This document shows positions 42,855 through 52,116 of a DNA stretch of 64,000 bases, in pieces. The DNA comes from Symbiobacterium thermophilum IAM 14863. GTDB taxonomy: Bacteria > Bacillota > Sulfobacillia > Symbiobacteriales > Symbiobacteriaceae. The stretch is from contig NC_006177.1 in NCBI RefSeq assembly GCF_000009905.1, positions 2,170,001-2,234,000 of the forward strand. The letters are read 5' to 3'. The notes beneath the pieces are model-generated. The model was not told where the DNA came from. It saw nothing but the letters and a program-made list of their open reading frames with translations, and ran no database searches. The number at the start of each line of letters is the position of its first letter. Within the stretch, counting starts at the first letter, position 1. The translations under genes and the position numbers were made by a program.

Positions 42855-43388
42855 TCACTGCAACATCTTCTGAATGAAGCCCCCACGGTACCAGGAGGCG
42901 TCCAGCTGCACCACGAAGGCCTGAGGATCCAGCTCCTCCAGCAACCGCACCACCTGGGGCCCGTTCTTCCGGCGGGCGACGACCATCAGCACCTCCCGCT
43001 GGCCCATGCGGCCCTCGGCCCGCCAGTCGGTCACGCCCAGGCCGTGTTCCCGGAGCGCCGGGGCCAGTTCGCCGATGCGGGTGGTGATGACCTGAAACAG
43101 CACGTACCCGAGCGCCAGCCGCTCCTCGATCTTGCTGCCTACCAGCGCTCCCACCGCATAGCCGAGGGCATACGTGGCGACCTTCACGGGATCGGAAAGC
43201 TGGCTGACCACAAGGCCGAGGGCGTACACCCACAGGATGACCTCGAAGAAGCTGATGGCTGAAGCGAGAAGCCGTCGACCCTTGACGAGGATGATCCACC
43301 GCACGGTGTTGACCGACACGTAGGTGGCCTGCGCGAGGAAGATAATCAACAGATCCAGAGCTGCTTCGACCTCCTTCGCCAGACGCAT
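42855..43388 (-). CDS. UPF0316 (DUF2179/DUF5698) membrane protein
   Basis: The 177-residue protein has three N-terminal membrane helices with the family segment ATYVSVNTVRWIILVKGRR and FFEVILWVYALGLVV, followed by a C-terminal DUF2179 domain (DWRAEGRMGQREVLMVVARR). UPF0316 proteins are widespread in Gram-positive bacteria with no fixed function. The start could be the ATG at 43388 or a codon slightly downstream. Confidence 0.9.
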   Translation of the reverse strand: MRLAKEVEAALDLLIIFLAQATYVSVNTVRWIILVKGRRLLASAISFFEVILWVYALGLVVSQLSDPVKVATYALGYAVGALVGSKIEERLALGYVLFQVITTRIGELAPALREHGLGVTDWRAEGRMGQREVLMVVARRKNGPQVVRLLEELDPQAFVVQLDASWYRGGFIQKMLQ

Positions 43389-43725
43389 TCGCCGGGACGA
43401 GGCCGGCGTCCTCTCGCTGCGCTGACGAATCCTCCTGGAACGGCCGCCAGCAACCTCACAACACGGCTACGGGTCCGCCGCGGGTTGGCGAATTCTGTCC
43501 AGTGGCGGCAGCCGACCTTCCCAAGCGTTGACGAACCCTGTCGAAGCCGTTAGAATGGCAAGAACTCAGGGCCGCCACGGCTCCGGGAATGGCCCCCGTC
43601 CGGGCTCATGGGGCGGCCGTGCGCCACAAGGCGCCGGCCCCGAACGGACAACCGACGAGGGGCGCAGGCTGTCCTGGCGGCCAGACCACGCAGATCCAAG
43701 ATCACCGGAAGGTGGTGCTGGCGAC
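43389..43725. other. intergenic region, nothing recognised
   Basis: The 337 nt between two divergent genes hold the ribosome site of the DUF4256 gene (GGAAGGTGG, near 43707) but no clear promoter. Short in-frame extensions upstream of 43726 are Arg/Gly-rich and look non-coding. Confidence 0.4.
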
Positions 43726-44292
43726 ATGATCTCCCCCGAGCGCACGCTCACGCCCGAGCAACGCGACGAACTGATCCGCACGCTGAAGACCCGCTTCGAG
43801 CGCAACATGCACCGCCACCCCGGCCTGGACTGGACCGACGTGCAGGCCAGGCTGGAGGCCCGCCCGGAGAAACTGTGGTCGCTCCACGAGATGGAGCGGA
43901 CAGGCGGGGAACCGGACGTGGTGGGATTCGACAGCCAGACCGGCGAGTACATCGTCTACGACTGCGCGCCCGAAAGCCCCAAGGGGCGCAGGAGCCTCTG
44001 CTACGACCATGCCGCGCTGGAGTCGCGGAAGCAGCACAAGCCCGAGGGCAGCGCCGTGGGCATGGCGGAGGCGATGGGCATTGAACTGCTCACCGAGCAG
44101 GAGTACCGGGAGCTGCAGAAGCTGGGCGCCTTCGACACCAAGACGTCCAGCTGGGTCAGAACGCCCCCGGAGATCCGAAGGCTCGGGGGCGCCGTCTTCT
44201 GCGACCGGCGGTATGACACCGTGTGGGTCTACCACAACGGGGCGGAGTCATACTACGCTTCTCGGGGCTTTCGCGGTTCGCTGCGGGTCTGA
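43726..44292 (+). CDS. DUF4256 protein
   Basis: The 188-residue protein carries the DUF4256 pattern: LKTRFERNMHRHPGLDWTDV, LWSLHEMERTGGEPDVVGFD, YIVYDCAPESPKGRRSLCYD and FDTKTSSWVRTPPEIRRLGG. The ATG at 43726 is preceded by GGAAGGTGG. The family is cytosolic and of unknown activity. Its 3' end overlaps the broken NUDIX gene on the other strand. Confidence 0.88.
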   Translation: MISPERTLTPEQRDELIRTLKTRFERNMHRHPGLDWTDVQARLEARPEKLWSLHEMERTGGEPDVVGFDSQTGEYIVYDCAPESPKGRRSLCYDHAALESRKQHKPEGSAVGMAEAMGIELLTEQEYRELQKLGAFDTKTSSWVRTPPEIRRLGGAVFCDRRYDTVWVYHNGAESYYASRGFRGSLRV

Positions 44293-44721
44293 GGCAGGCG
44301 GTCGGCGCGGGCCCAGGGCCAGCGCGGCGGAGAGGGCCCGCTCGAGCATCCGGTTCCAGTGCGGATGGAGGCGGCGCGCCTCCTCGGGCGCGACAAAGAT
44401 CCGGCGGGCCGATTCGGGACGCCACCGGTCGTTCTCGCTGTGGTCCACCTTCACCAGCCCCGCGAAGGTGGACACGCCCCGGACGTACCCCTCCTCCATC
44501 ACCTCCCGGAGCAGGCATTCCTAGGGCGGTTCGCCCGGATGACGGTGCCCGCCGGGAATGTCCCATCCCCGTGCGCGCAGGTCCACCAGCATCAGCTTGC
44601 CGTCCAGGAAGCAGAAGCCGTGCACCATGGTGATCAGCTCAGCCGGCGGCGTTTCCGCCGGGCGGCCCATCCACTCCAGCCGGATCCGCCCGGCCCAGTT
44701 CACATACTCGACGTCGCTCAT
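44248..44721 (-). pseudogene. NUDIX hydrolase interrupted by an in-frame amber codon
   Basis: The ATG at 44721 with a GGGGGG site starts a NUDIX-type protein. The NUDIX box reads GHRHPGEPP-[TAG]-ECLLREVMEEGYV: the spacing G-x5-E-x7-REV-x-EE-x-G is exact if TAG (44523-44521) is counted as one residue. The stop falls at a variable position where Gln would be one base away. Downstream the frame stays open and protein-like for 90 codons (VSTFAGLVKVDHSENDRW). This is a fresh nonsense mutation or a sequencing error. Confidence 0.78.
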
Positions 44722-44864
44722 CCCAGTCCCCCCGTCCACCGTGGCTCCCGGCGGCTGCGGGGATGAAGCCGGGCCCCTGCCCGTCGGGCCGTGCCGGGCA
44801 GTCCACGCTCCCTCCGACGAACCGACGGAAACGGAAGTTTCCGCCGTATCACGCCGCGTCGACG

Positions 44865-44906
44865 CGCACCAACCGCCCCCCACCTGAGGAGGGGTCGGCT
44901 GGTGCG
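44865..44906 (-). terminator. terminator of the ttr-like operon
   Basis: Arms 44865-44875 and 44896-44906 pair over 11 bp with one wobble; an inner CCCC/GGGG stem continues the hairpin. It lies just after the stop of the catalytic subunit gene. Confidence 0.65.
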
Positions 44907-44911
44907 TTCGT

Positions 44912-47900
44912 TTACAGCTTCTCCACTTCCACCCACGTATCGTACTGGGCGCTGCCGTTGGTGAGCACATCCACCAGGCTCGAACCCGGGCCCAGGTGGT
45001 CGTCCTGGCGGATCACGTCGTTCACCCGGAAGCCCGTGCCCCGTCCGGGGGCAAGCCCCGTCGGCTCAGTTCCCGTCTGCCGGAACTGGTACCCCGTGTG
45101 ACCGTAGGCCGACACCGGCGGAATCAGCACCCCGTCGATGACCACCGCCTTCGCGCCGTAGGTCTCGTGACCGTAAGAGAAGTCCGCCCCGACGACCCCG
45201 GGCCGGATGCCCTCGGTGATGTAGGCCGTCGCCTCCACCGTACCCGAGGCCGACCGCACCCGCACCCGGTCCCCATTGCGGATCCCCCGGGCCGCGGCGT
45301 CCTTCGGGTGCATCCAGACCGGGTTCTCCTCCCGGATCTCCCGGAGCCAGGCGTTGCCGATGGTCCGGTGGTTGGAGAGGTGGCTGGACTTCCAGTTGAT
45401 GAACTGCAGCGGCAGGGGATCCTGGATCTCGTTGCCGGCGTAGTCCACCGCCGTCCAGAGCATCGGCGTGCCGTCGAAGTACTTCCCCGTGTACGACGAC
45501 TTCTGCCGGGCCGCCACCTCGTCGTAGAGGTTGACCTGGCCGCCGTAGCGCATCCGGAGCCACTCGCCTTCGTAGGCGGTATCCGGCGGGGCGAACCGGC
45601 CGCCGCGGTTGAGGACGTACACCACCTTCGGCCACTCCTCCGGCTTCACCGCCGCCTTCCAGGCCGCCTCGTCGTATCGGTCGCCGAGGGCGATCCGACG
45701 GGAGCGGGAGAACAGCTCCAGTTCCTCGGGGGAGGCGTCGGGCACCGGCTCCTCGTCGTAGGCGATATTGGCGACGATCTTCAGGTAGAAGTCCTCCGCC
45801 CGGTCCAGGCTGTAGCCACCCGGGAAGGCGTTGGGGCCGAACCCCTTCAACCCGAGCGCCTTGCCCAGGTCGATGAGCACGTCCTCCACCGCCCGGGGGC
45901 CGTCCATCACGTGGCAGGCCGGCTGCTCGATGTGGCTCTCCTTCAGGTTCTGGTTGGGGTAGATGGTGACCAGGTTCCACCGCTCCAGGTAGGAGAGGTC
46001 GGGCAGGATGTAGTCGGCGTACTGGGACGTGCCGCCGATCACCAGGTCGAAGGCCACCACCAGGGGCAGCTTCTGCTCATCCTTCAGCATCTCCGCCTGG
46101 ATGTTGCCGCCGGGGGCGGACTCCACCAGCGACATCCGGTTGATGAACAGGGCCTTCAGCCCGTAGGGGTACTCGTCGTACGCCGAGGGGATCACTTCGT
46201 GGCAGGCGTTGCCGCCCAGGAAGGTCCAGCGCCGCTTCGCCGGATAGCCGTCCCGCTCAAACAGCGTCGACTGCTCGTAGACCTGCTTCTCCCGGGTGAT
46301 GGGCACGCCCCACGGGGTGTAGCCCCCCTCCACCTTCGACACGTCGTAGCGGCTGCCGGAGGGCTCCGCGTACCGCACGGCGGAGGAGTTCTCGCCGCCC
46401 TTCCAGTCGTGGTTGCCGATCAGGAAGTTCAGGATGCCGATGGCGTAGACGGCGTAGAAGCCGTTGGTGTGCATCGCCGGGCCCCGGTAGGAGACGGCGA
46501 CGGCCCGCTTGCCGTGGGAGGTGAAGTCCCGGGCCATCTCAACGATGGTCGCCTCGGGCACGCCGCACATCTCGGCGTACTCGGCGAGGGTCTTCTCGAA
46601 CACCCGCTCCTTCAGCAGCGTGAACGCCGACTTCACCCGGATCCCGTTAATCTCGGTGTCGACCTCCAGCTCACCGTCCATGGCCTCGGTGGCCGGGACG
46701 GGCACGCCGTCCTGCAGCACCACGAAGGCGTCGCCCTCCAGGCCGACGTCCTTGGCCCGCAGCTTCGGCCGGTTGGGATGCGAGAGGTTCACCAGGTGGG
46801 TTGCGTCGGACCACGTGGGCTCGCCGTCGGCCGCGGCCGCCTTCTTGCCCGGGTTGCGCAGGTAGCGTTCGTCGTAGCGCCGGTTCTCGATGATCCAGCG
46901 GATCATCCCGAAGGCCAGGGCGATGTCCATGGCCGGCTTCACCGGCACCCAGAGGTGCGCCTTCTCCGCGGTCTTGGAGAGCCGCGGATCCACCACCACC
47001 AGCTTCATCCCGCGCTGGATGGCGTTCATGAGGCGGGGCGCCAGCCACGTCGGCCCCTTGTTGGCCACGGCCAGGTTGGTGCCCCAGGCGATCAGGTACT
47101 CGCAGTGGTCCAGGTCGGCGTACTGCCGCTTCTTGAGCTGGTTGCCGTTGCGGCCGCGGACGTTCGCCGCCACCCCCGGGATGCCGCAGATGCCGGCGTG
47201 GTTGAAGGTGTTGATGGTGCCGATGGCCTGGTTGAACATCCGGGTGATGAACTCGTCCCGGTTGCCGAAGACAAAGGCGATCTGGTTGGACTTGGGGCCC
47301 AGGTCCGGGTGCCGGGTATCGATGAGGACGTCCTTGTACTTGGCGTCGAACGCTTCCTGGGTCATCTCCCCGGCCTTGACCTTGGCCCAGTCGGCCATCA
47401 CCGGCTCCTGGGGCACGAAGGCTATGTGGGGGCGCAGCTTCTCGGCGATCTCCTGGATCGCCTGCTCCCACGAGATGGTCTGCCATTCGCCCGAGCCCCG
47501 GGGGCCCACCCGCTTCAGGGGCCTGGCGATGCGGTAGGCGTCGTACGCCGTCTGGATCCCGGCCTGCCCCTTCAGGCAGGTGCGGCCGCCGGCGAAGAGC
47601 CGTCCGTCCACCGCCAGGTCGCCGTGGCCACGGGCGGCGTCGAAGGGCGAGGTATCGTACGGGATCTGGTCATAGGGCGCCGTGTTCAGCGGCGAGTAGG
47701 GGTTCCCCGCGATCTTGCGGACGTAAGCCTTGCCGCCGGTCTTCGCCGGGTCGGTGAGCACGACCTTGATGGTGCAGTGGGTCTGGCACTGCTCACACGT
47801 GGTGTAGATCACCCGCTCCGCGGGCGTCTCCTCACCGAAATCGCCGGTGCCGTGGCTCTTGGCGTTGGCGAAGGGGTCATCGAAGGCCTGGGAGATGCCG

Positions 47901-48019
47901 CCGCCCAGCAGGGGCATCGCGGCGATGGAACCGCCCACCACCGCCGCCCCGGCGACGAACTGACGGCGGGTGAGGGCCGAAGAAGAGTCTGCCTGGCGGT
48001 GCTTGCGATCCTCAGTCAT
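44912..48019 (-). CDS. ttrA: tetrathionate reductase-like catalytic subunit (TtrA family)
   Basis: This 1035-residue molybdoenzyme has a Tat signal (LTRRQFVAGAAVVGG) and a [4Fe-4S] site starting CEQCQTHC and completed by Cys in GGRTCLKGQAG. The segment TFNHAGICGIPG offers a Cys ligand to molybdenum. Length and the gene order B-C-A match the Salmonella ttr operon, where TtrA reduces tetrathionate to thiosulfate outside the cytoplasm. The related sulfur or arsenic oxyanion reductases cannot be excluded. The ATG at 48019 overlaps the NrfD-like gene by 8 nt. Confidence 0.8.
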   Translation of the reverse strand: MTEDRKHRQADSSSALTRRQFVAGAAVVGGSIAAMPLLGGGISQAFDDPFANAKSHGTGDFGEETPAERVIYTTCEQCQTHCTIKVVLTDPAKTGGKAYVRKIAGNPYSPLNTAPYDQIPYDTSPFDAARGHGDLAVDGRLFAGGRTCLKGQAGIQTAYDAYRIARPLKRVGPRGSGEWQTISWEQAIQEIAEKLRPHIAFVPQEPVMADWAKVKAGEMTQEAFDAKYKDVLIDTRHPDLGPKSNQIAFVFGNRDEFITRMFNQAIGTINTFNHAGICGIPGVAANVRGRNGNQLKKRQYADLDHCEYLIAWGTNLAVANKGPTWLAPRLMNAIQRGMKLVVVDPRLSKTAEKAHLWVPVKPAMDIALAFGMIRWIIENRRYDERYLRNPGKKAAAADGEPTWSDATHLVNLSHPNRPKLRAKDVGLEGDAFVVLQDGVPVPATEAMDGELEVDTEINGIRVKSAFTLLKERVFEKTLAEYAEMCGVPEATIVEMARDFTSHGKRAVAVSYRGPAMHTNGFYAVYAIGILNFLIGNHDWKGGENSSAVRYAEPSGSRYDVSKVEGGYTPWGVPITREKQVYEQSTLFERDGYPAKRRWTFLGGNACHEVIPSAYDEYPYGLKALFINRMSLVESAPGGNIQAEMLKDEQKLPLVVAFDLVIGGTSQYADYILPDLSYLERWNLVTIYPNQNLKESHIEQPACHVMDGPRAVEDVLIDLGKALGLKGFGPNAFPGGYSLDRAEDFYLKIVANIAYDEEPVPDASPEELELFSRSRRIALGDRYDEAAWKAAVKPEEWPKVVYVLNRGGRFAPPDTAYEGEWLRMRYGGQVNLYDEVAARQKSSYTGKYFDGTPMLWTAVDYAGNEIQDPLPLQFINWKSSHLSNHRTIGNAWLREIREENPVWMHPKDAAARGIRNGDRVRVRSASGTVEATAYITEGIRPGVVGADFSYGHETYGAKAVVIDGVLIPPVSAYGHTGYQFRQTGTEPTGLAPGRGTGFRVNDVIRQDDHLGPGSSLVDVLTNGSAQYDTWVEVEKL

Positions 48020-49286
48020 GGGCCGTCCCTCCGATCTCGTGCACTTCCTCATCCACGGGCAGCAGGTCCGCGGCCACGCTGAAGAGCAGGAGCCCCATGG
48101 CGATGATGCCAGCGCTCGTCCACCACTCCACCGCGTTCGGGAAGTACTGGCCGGCGGGCAGCCCCTGCAGCACGGGCTCGATGAGCGGCGGCACGACGAT
48201 GTTGAACCGCACGCCCACGATGCCCACGACCACCATGAGGCAGGCCAGGGCGGTGAGCGGCACGGACTCCCGCAGGCGGGTCATCAGGAGGATCGCCGGC
48301 GCTACCATGCCGATGCCCAGCTGCAGGATCCAGAAGGTCCAGGCGTAGGGCCCCTCCATCATCAGGTGCACGACGCTGGTCTCGTGCGGCGCCATGGAGA
48401 GCAACGGCACCAGGAACTCGTAGAACAGGAGCCCCAGATCCACCAGCAGGAAGCCGCCCAGCAGCTTGCCCAGGTCCGCCACCATGCCGGCGTTCACGGG
48501 CCGCTTCAGTGCCTTCTGCCGCAGGATGTAGAGCAGGGCCAGGAGCGCCGTGCCCGATACCAGCGCCGACACGATGAACACGATGGGCGTGAGCGCCGAG
48601 AACCACATGCCCCGGGCCTTCACGATGGCGAAGATCGTGCCCGTGCCGCCGTGCACGCCGAAGATGGCGATGGGCACGCCGATGGTGCCGAGGATCCGGA
48701 GCATCCGGTGATCCCGCCCGGTGTCCAGGGACCGGCTGCCGAAGCTGAGCCACCGGGCCAGTCGGGAACGCTCCGCCCGGCGCACCAGGTCGGCGCGCAT
48801 CGCGAACCAGAGCTCGGCGGCCAGGAGCAGGATGTAGATCACGTAGAAGCGCATCTCCCAGGCGAGCGGCGAGAGCCAGTTGAAGTAGACCAGGGCGCTG
48901 AGCGCCCGCTCCATCCGGCCCAGGTCCAGCAGCACGAAGGTCAGGGCGACGATCATCGCCACCAGGGCGGTGAGCAGGGCCATCCGCCCCAGCCGCTCGA
49001 ACCGGGCCATGCCGAACACATAGATGAGGCTGGAAAGCAGGAACGCCCCGGCCGAGAGGCCGACGAAGTAGATGTAGAAGGCAATCCAGGCGCCCCAGGG
49101 GGTGATCGAGGTCAGGTTGGTGGCGGCAAGCCCGTGCGCGGTCCGGTGGGCGATGGCTACCCCGCCGGCGGCGACCAGGGCGATGAGCAGCAGGTACCAG
49201 CCCGCTCGGAGCAGCCTGCCCGGCCCGGGCGACGGGCGCTGGTCGGCGAGCCGCAGGGCCGCCTCTTCTCGGGTCAGTGCGGACAT
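48012..49286 (-). CDS. ttrC: NrfD/TtrC-like quinol-oxidising membrane subunit
   Basis: The 424-residue protein has ten hydrophobic helices and belongs to the NrfD/PsrC family that takes electrons from menaquinol. Typical segments are SITPWGAWIAFYIYFVGLSA and LLDLGRMERALSALVYFNWL. It lies between the ferredoxin and catalytic genes, starting 16 nt after the first and overlapping the second. Confidence 0.88.
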   Translation of the reverse strand: MSALTREEAALRLADQRPSPGPGRLLRAGWYLLLIALVAAGGVAIAHRTAHGLAATNLTSITPWGAWIAFYIYFVGLSAGAFLLSSLIYVFGMARFERLGRMALLTALVAMIVALTFVLLDLGRMERALSALVYFNWLSPLAWEMRFYVIYILLLAAELWFAMRADLVRRAERSRLARWLSFGSRSLDTGRDHRMLRILGTIGVPIAIFGVHGGTGTIFAIVKARGMWFSALTPIVFIVSALVSGTALLALLYILRQKALKRPVNAGMVADLGKLLGGFLLVDLGLLFYEFLVPLLSMAPHETSVVHLMMEGPYAWTFWILQLGIGMVAPAILLMTRLRESVPLTALACLMVVVGIVGVRFNIVVPPLIEPVLQGLPAGQYFPNAVEWWTSAGIIAMGLLLFSVAADLLPVDEEVHEIGGTAHD

Positions 49287-49302
49287 CGAGCGTTCCCTCC
49301 TC

Positions 49303-49968
49303 CTACTTCAGGTAGATGACCCGGGGCTGCGTGCCCAGCTCCTCCTTCAGCCGGAAGGCCCGCGGGCTGGCGGCCAGCTTGGCCACCACCGAGTTGGGGT
49401 CGTTCAGGTCGCCAAAGTACCGGGCGTCGCCGATGCAGGTCTCCACGCAGGCGGGCTCCTCGCCCCGGTGGATGCGGTGCAGGCAGAACGTGCACTTGCG
49501 CACCGTGCCGATGGGCGTCTCGCCCCTGCGGCGCGGCCCCCGGTCGACCCCATACTCGGGGGCCTGGACCTCGGTGTAGCCCAGCATCTCGTCGTAGTTC
49601 TCGCCGAAGTCGAAGGACCGGGCGCCGTAGGGGCAGGCGGCGATGCAGTACCGGCAGCCGATGCACCGGTCGTCGTCGATGACGACAATGCCGCTCTCGC
49701 CCTTGTAGGTGGCGCCCACCGGGCAGACGCCGGCGCAGGGCGGACTGTCGCACTGCATGCAGGGCCGGGGCACGTACGCCCGCCGGGTGTTGGGGTACTC
49801 GCCGAGCTCCATTTCCAGGACAACGTTGTAGCTGACGCCCGGCGGGGTGCGGTTTTCGGCCTTGCAGGAGACGGTGCAGGTGTCGCAGCCGATGCACTTC
49901 TGCAGGTCGATGACCATCACCCAGTAGGGCTCGTGCCGGGAGCCGGGATCCCGGGCTGCTGCGGTCAT
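49303..49968 (-). CDS. ttrB: TtrB-like four-cluster ferredoxin subunit
   Basis: The 221-residue protein has four cysteine clusters ([38 protein letters not shown] and CTFCLHRI with CVETCIGDA). ATG 49968 is selected for its AAGGGAG site; upstream extensions are in regulatory DNA. No Tat motif is obvious, so it may be exported with the catalytic subunit. It is the first gene of the operon. Confidence 0.92.
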   Translation of the reverse strand: MTAAARDPGSRHEPYWVMVIDLQKCIGCDTCTVSCKAENRTPPGVSYNVVLEMELGEYPNTRRAYVPRPCMQCDSPPCAGVCPVGATYKGESGIVVIDDDRCIGCRYCIAACPYGARSFDFGENYDEMLGYTEVQAPEYGVDRGPRRRGETPIGTVRKCTFCLHRIHRGEEPACVETCIGDARYFGDLNDPNSVVAKLAASPRAFRLKEELGTQPRVIYLK

Positions 49969-50138
49969 GGGGGTCACTCCCTTGCTGGATCTGTGGACTT
50001 CACCCGGAGATGGATGCAAGGACCGTGCCAGGGTCTCGGGGAGGTGCCCACGCAGGGCCGCCGAAGGCTGCACATGCCCGGCGAATCGGGTCCAGGGGCC
50101 ACGGAACGGTCCGGGCCATACCTCCAGAGGCGCGCGAC

Positions 50139-50210
50139 GCCGGGAGTGACACTTTGTCACTCCCGGCGCTGTGTGCAGGTATGTCATTTTGTCACGTTGT
50201 CGGATTGTCG
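50139..50210 (-). promoter_or_regulatory. regulatory array upstream of the ttr-like operon
   Basis: A perfect inverted repeat of 13-bp arms (50139-50151 with 50155-50167) with a 3-nt centre contains GTGACA-n3-TGTCAC. Next to it four copies of TGTC or TGTCA start at 50182, 50190, 50198 and 50206, exactly 8 bp apart; on the transcribed strand they read as TGACA-type boxes. No classical -35/-10 pair is clear. The array probably binds one or two regulators. Confidence 0.6.
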
Positions 50211-50329
50211 ATCAATTCCCGTCAAGTGGTGTAAATTGGGTTCCCGCGATCCCTGCACCCCCTTAGATGGTTGCCGGAGATGACCATCTAGTCGGGGTGC
50301 TTTTTACACCACTACTGGGTACTCTAGCT

Positions 50330-50500
50330 CGTGGGAGTCTGGCCTCATCGTGGGAGGCTGGCCTCGTCGTGAGAGTCCAGCCTCATCGCGGGAGTCTCAC
50401 CTCGTCGTGACAGTCCAGCCTCATCGTGGGAGTCTCGCCTCATCGTGGGAGTCTCGCCTCATCGTGGGAGTCTCGCCTCATCGTGAGAGTCCGGCCTCGT
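50330..50500. repeat. 19-bp tandem repeat, nine copies
   Basis: Nine head-to-tail units of exactly 19 bp share the consensus CGTGGGAGTCTCGCCTCAT; three consecutive units are identical and the others differ at one to five positions. The unit length is not a multiple of three and no ribosome site is present, so it is not coding. Confidence 0.9.
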
Positions 50501-50522
50501 CGTGGAGTGGTGGAAAGGCTAG

Positions 50523-52049
50523 GAGCCTGTCCGGGTAACCGCACGTGAGATAGGGGCAGACTCCCAATGATTGGATATCAACGATCGTGCCTACTTCTTC
50601 ATGCGCTGTCTGAAGGCAGATTTCGGGTCTATCCGGCCTGCCTGAACGCGTAGAGCTTCAAGAGGTTGTGGCAAAGGCACACGAGAACCCATTCCCCGTT
50701 GACTGCTTCCAGTCCACGGAGATGGAACTGCCGGAAACCACGAGCCTCCTTGATCTGCCCGAAGACCGGCTCAACGCTTTGCTCTCGCTTCCGGTAGCGC
50801 TCGGCGTGTCGCTTTAGCTGCAGTTTCCGCCGCATCCGATCCCGAAGCGTTGCTCCCTTGGGAATCGGGCCGCGTGGTGATTTCGCACGCCGACGTTCGC
50901 TGTGTCGCTGCTTCTCCGGAGGAATGTAGGGATTAATTCGCCGCTGCAACAGCCACTGAACATTTTGCTCACTGAAGTACCCTGCATCGGCAGAAACCTC
51001 CTCCGGCATCTCATCGACATTGGCTTCGACCTGTTCCATCATGGGGATCAAGTGCGGAGCATCTGCCGCCTGGTTTGTTACGGCAGCGGCTACGATGATC
51101 TGCGTATCGGCATCGACGACGGCTTGTGCGTTGTATCCCTGGATGAACTGCTTGTCAGAGCCTTTCATGATCCGGGAATCGGGATCCGTAAAGTTGCGCT
51201 GCGCTGTCGGAGCAGGTTCTGCCTTCCGCTGCTTCCGCCGACGGCCCCCCTTGGACCCCTTGGGCTCGGGCCCTTCGGGAGGCTCATGTTCGTCAACTCC
51301 GGCCCTCAGACGCGCTTCGCCTTCCAGTGCAGCCTTGGCCTCTTGAATCTTGGCCAGCCGCTGCTCACGGAAGCGGAGTTCTTCGGGCAGTTCATCCCCA
51401 CGACGATGCGGGCCGAAGCGATCATCCTCGGCCTGGTCAGCTTCCTCGGCTTTCTGGAGCAGCTCTGCGATCTCCGCCTTCAGGCGTTGTTCTTCCTCCA
51501 CCATCCGGCTGTAGCTCATCGCCTTGTGCTTGGAGGCGTTGGCCTTGATCTTGGTGCCGTCCAGGGCCACATGACCCAGGCGAACCAGCCCGGCCTTCTT
51601 GCAGATCTTGACCACTTGCAGGAACAGGTCGGAGAGGGCCTTTAGATGCCGCTTCCGGAAATCGCTGATCGTCCGGAAATCTGGCTGATTGTTGGCCGCA
51701 AGGACGCGGAAGGCTACGTCCTCCTGCAGCCGGCGTTCGATCTTGCGAGAGGAGTAGACGCCGTTGCAGTAGGCGTACAGCAGCACCTTGACCATCATCC
51801 GCGGATGGTACGGTGGGTAACCTCGCAGCTCTCGCTCGTATGTCCGTTCGATTTGGCTTAGATCGAGTGAGTCCACGACATCACTCAGGAAATAAGCGAA
51901 ATGGTCATGCGGAAGCCAGTCCTGCAGGGCAGGGGGCAGCAGCAACAGCTGATTGGGCTGATACGGTCGATACGTCTTCTTGCTCATGATGAAGACATTG
52001 GACACCCAACCCTTTTGCTCCTACAGAACTGGCTTACTCAGACAGGCTC
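50523..52049 (-). mobile_element. IS1182-family insertion sequence, copy 1
   Basis: The 1527-bp element starts GAGCCTGTCCGGGTAA and ends in the inverted form with two changes (GAGCCTGTCTGAGTAA). It is flanked by CTAG at 50519-50522 and 52050-52053, which can be read as a 4-bp target duplication. One transposase gene fills it. Copy 2 (52995-54521) has the same length and opposite orientation. Confidence 0.88.
50629..52005 (-). CDS. IS1182-family transposase, copy 1
   Basis: The 458-residue DDE transposase has the N-terminal DUF772 region (DHFAYFLSDVVDSLDLSQIE, YHPRMMVKVLLYAY), the first Asp in GHVALDGTKIKAN, a charged linker rich in Glu and Lys, the second Asp in AVVDADTQIIVAA, SADAGYFSEQNV and the C-terminal KREQSVEPVFGQIKEARGF with the catalytic Glu. 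The frame is intact. Confidence 0.93.
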   Translation of the reverse strand: MSNVFIMSKKTYRPYQPNQLLLLPPALQDWLPHDHFAYFLSDVVDSLDLSQIERTYERELRGYPPYHPRMMVKVLLYAYCNGVYSSRKIERRLQEDVAFRVLAANNQPDFRTISDFRKRHLKALSDLFLQVVKICKKAGLVRLGHVALDGTKIKANASKHKAMSYSRMVEEEQRLKAEIAELLQKAEEADQAEDDRFGPHRRGDELPEELRFREQRLAKIQEAKAALEGEARLRAGVDEHEPPEGPEPKGSKGGRRRKQRKAEPAPTAQRNFTDPDSRIMKGSDKQFIQGYNAQAVVDADTQIIVAAAVTNQAADAPHLIPMMEQVEANVDEMPEEVSADAGYFSEQNVQWLLQRRINPYIPPEKQRHSERRRAKSPRGPIPKGATLRDRMRRKLQLKRHAERYRKREQSVEPVFGQIKEARGFRQFHLRGLEAVNGEWVLVCLCHNLLKLYAFRQAG

Positions 52050-52116
52050 CTAGCCTCATGGGGTGGCGGTCTCTGTCATGCCCGGGACATGTGGTGTACA
52101 GTTTGCCCGGAGCACA

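Noticed and set aside
44521-44523. TAG in the NUDIX gene as pyrrolysine or readthrough
   Set aside because: The position is variable in the family and nothing else points to UAG decoding; a point mutation is simpler.
44996-48082. About 1028-codon open frame on the + strand opposite the TtrA-like gene
   Set aside because: Composition mirrors the antisense of a real gene, with no motif or ribosome site.
50350-50538. Small + strand gene inside the 19-bp repeats
   Set aside because: It is a by-product of the repeat; the 19-bp unit shifts frame each copy.
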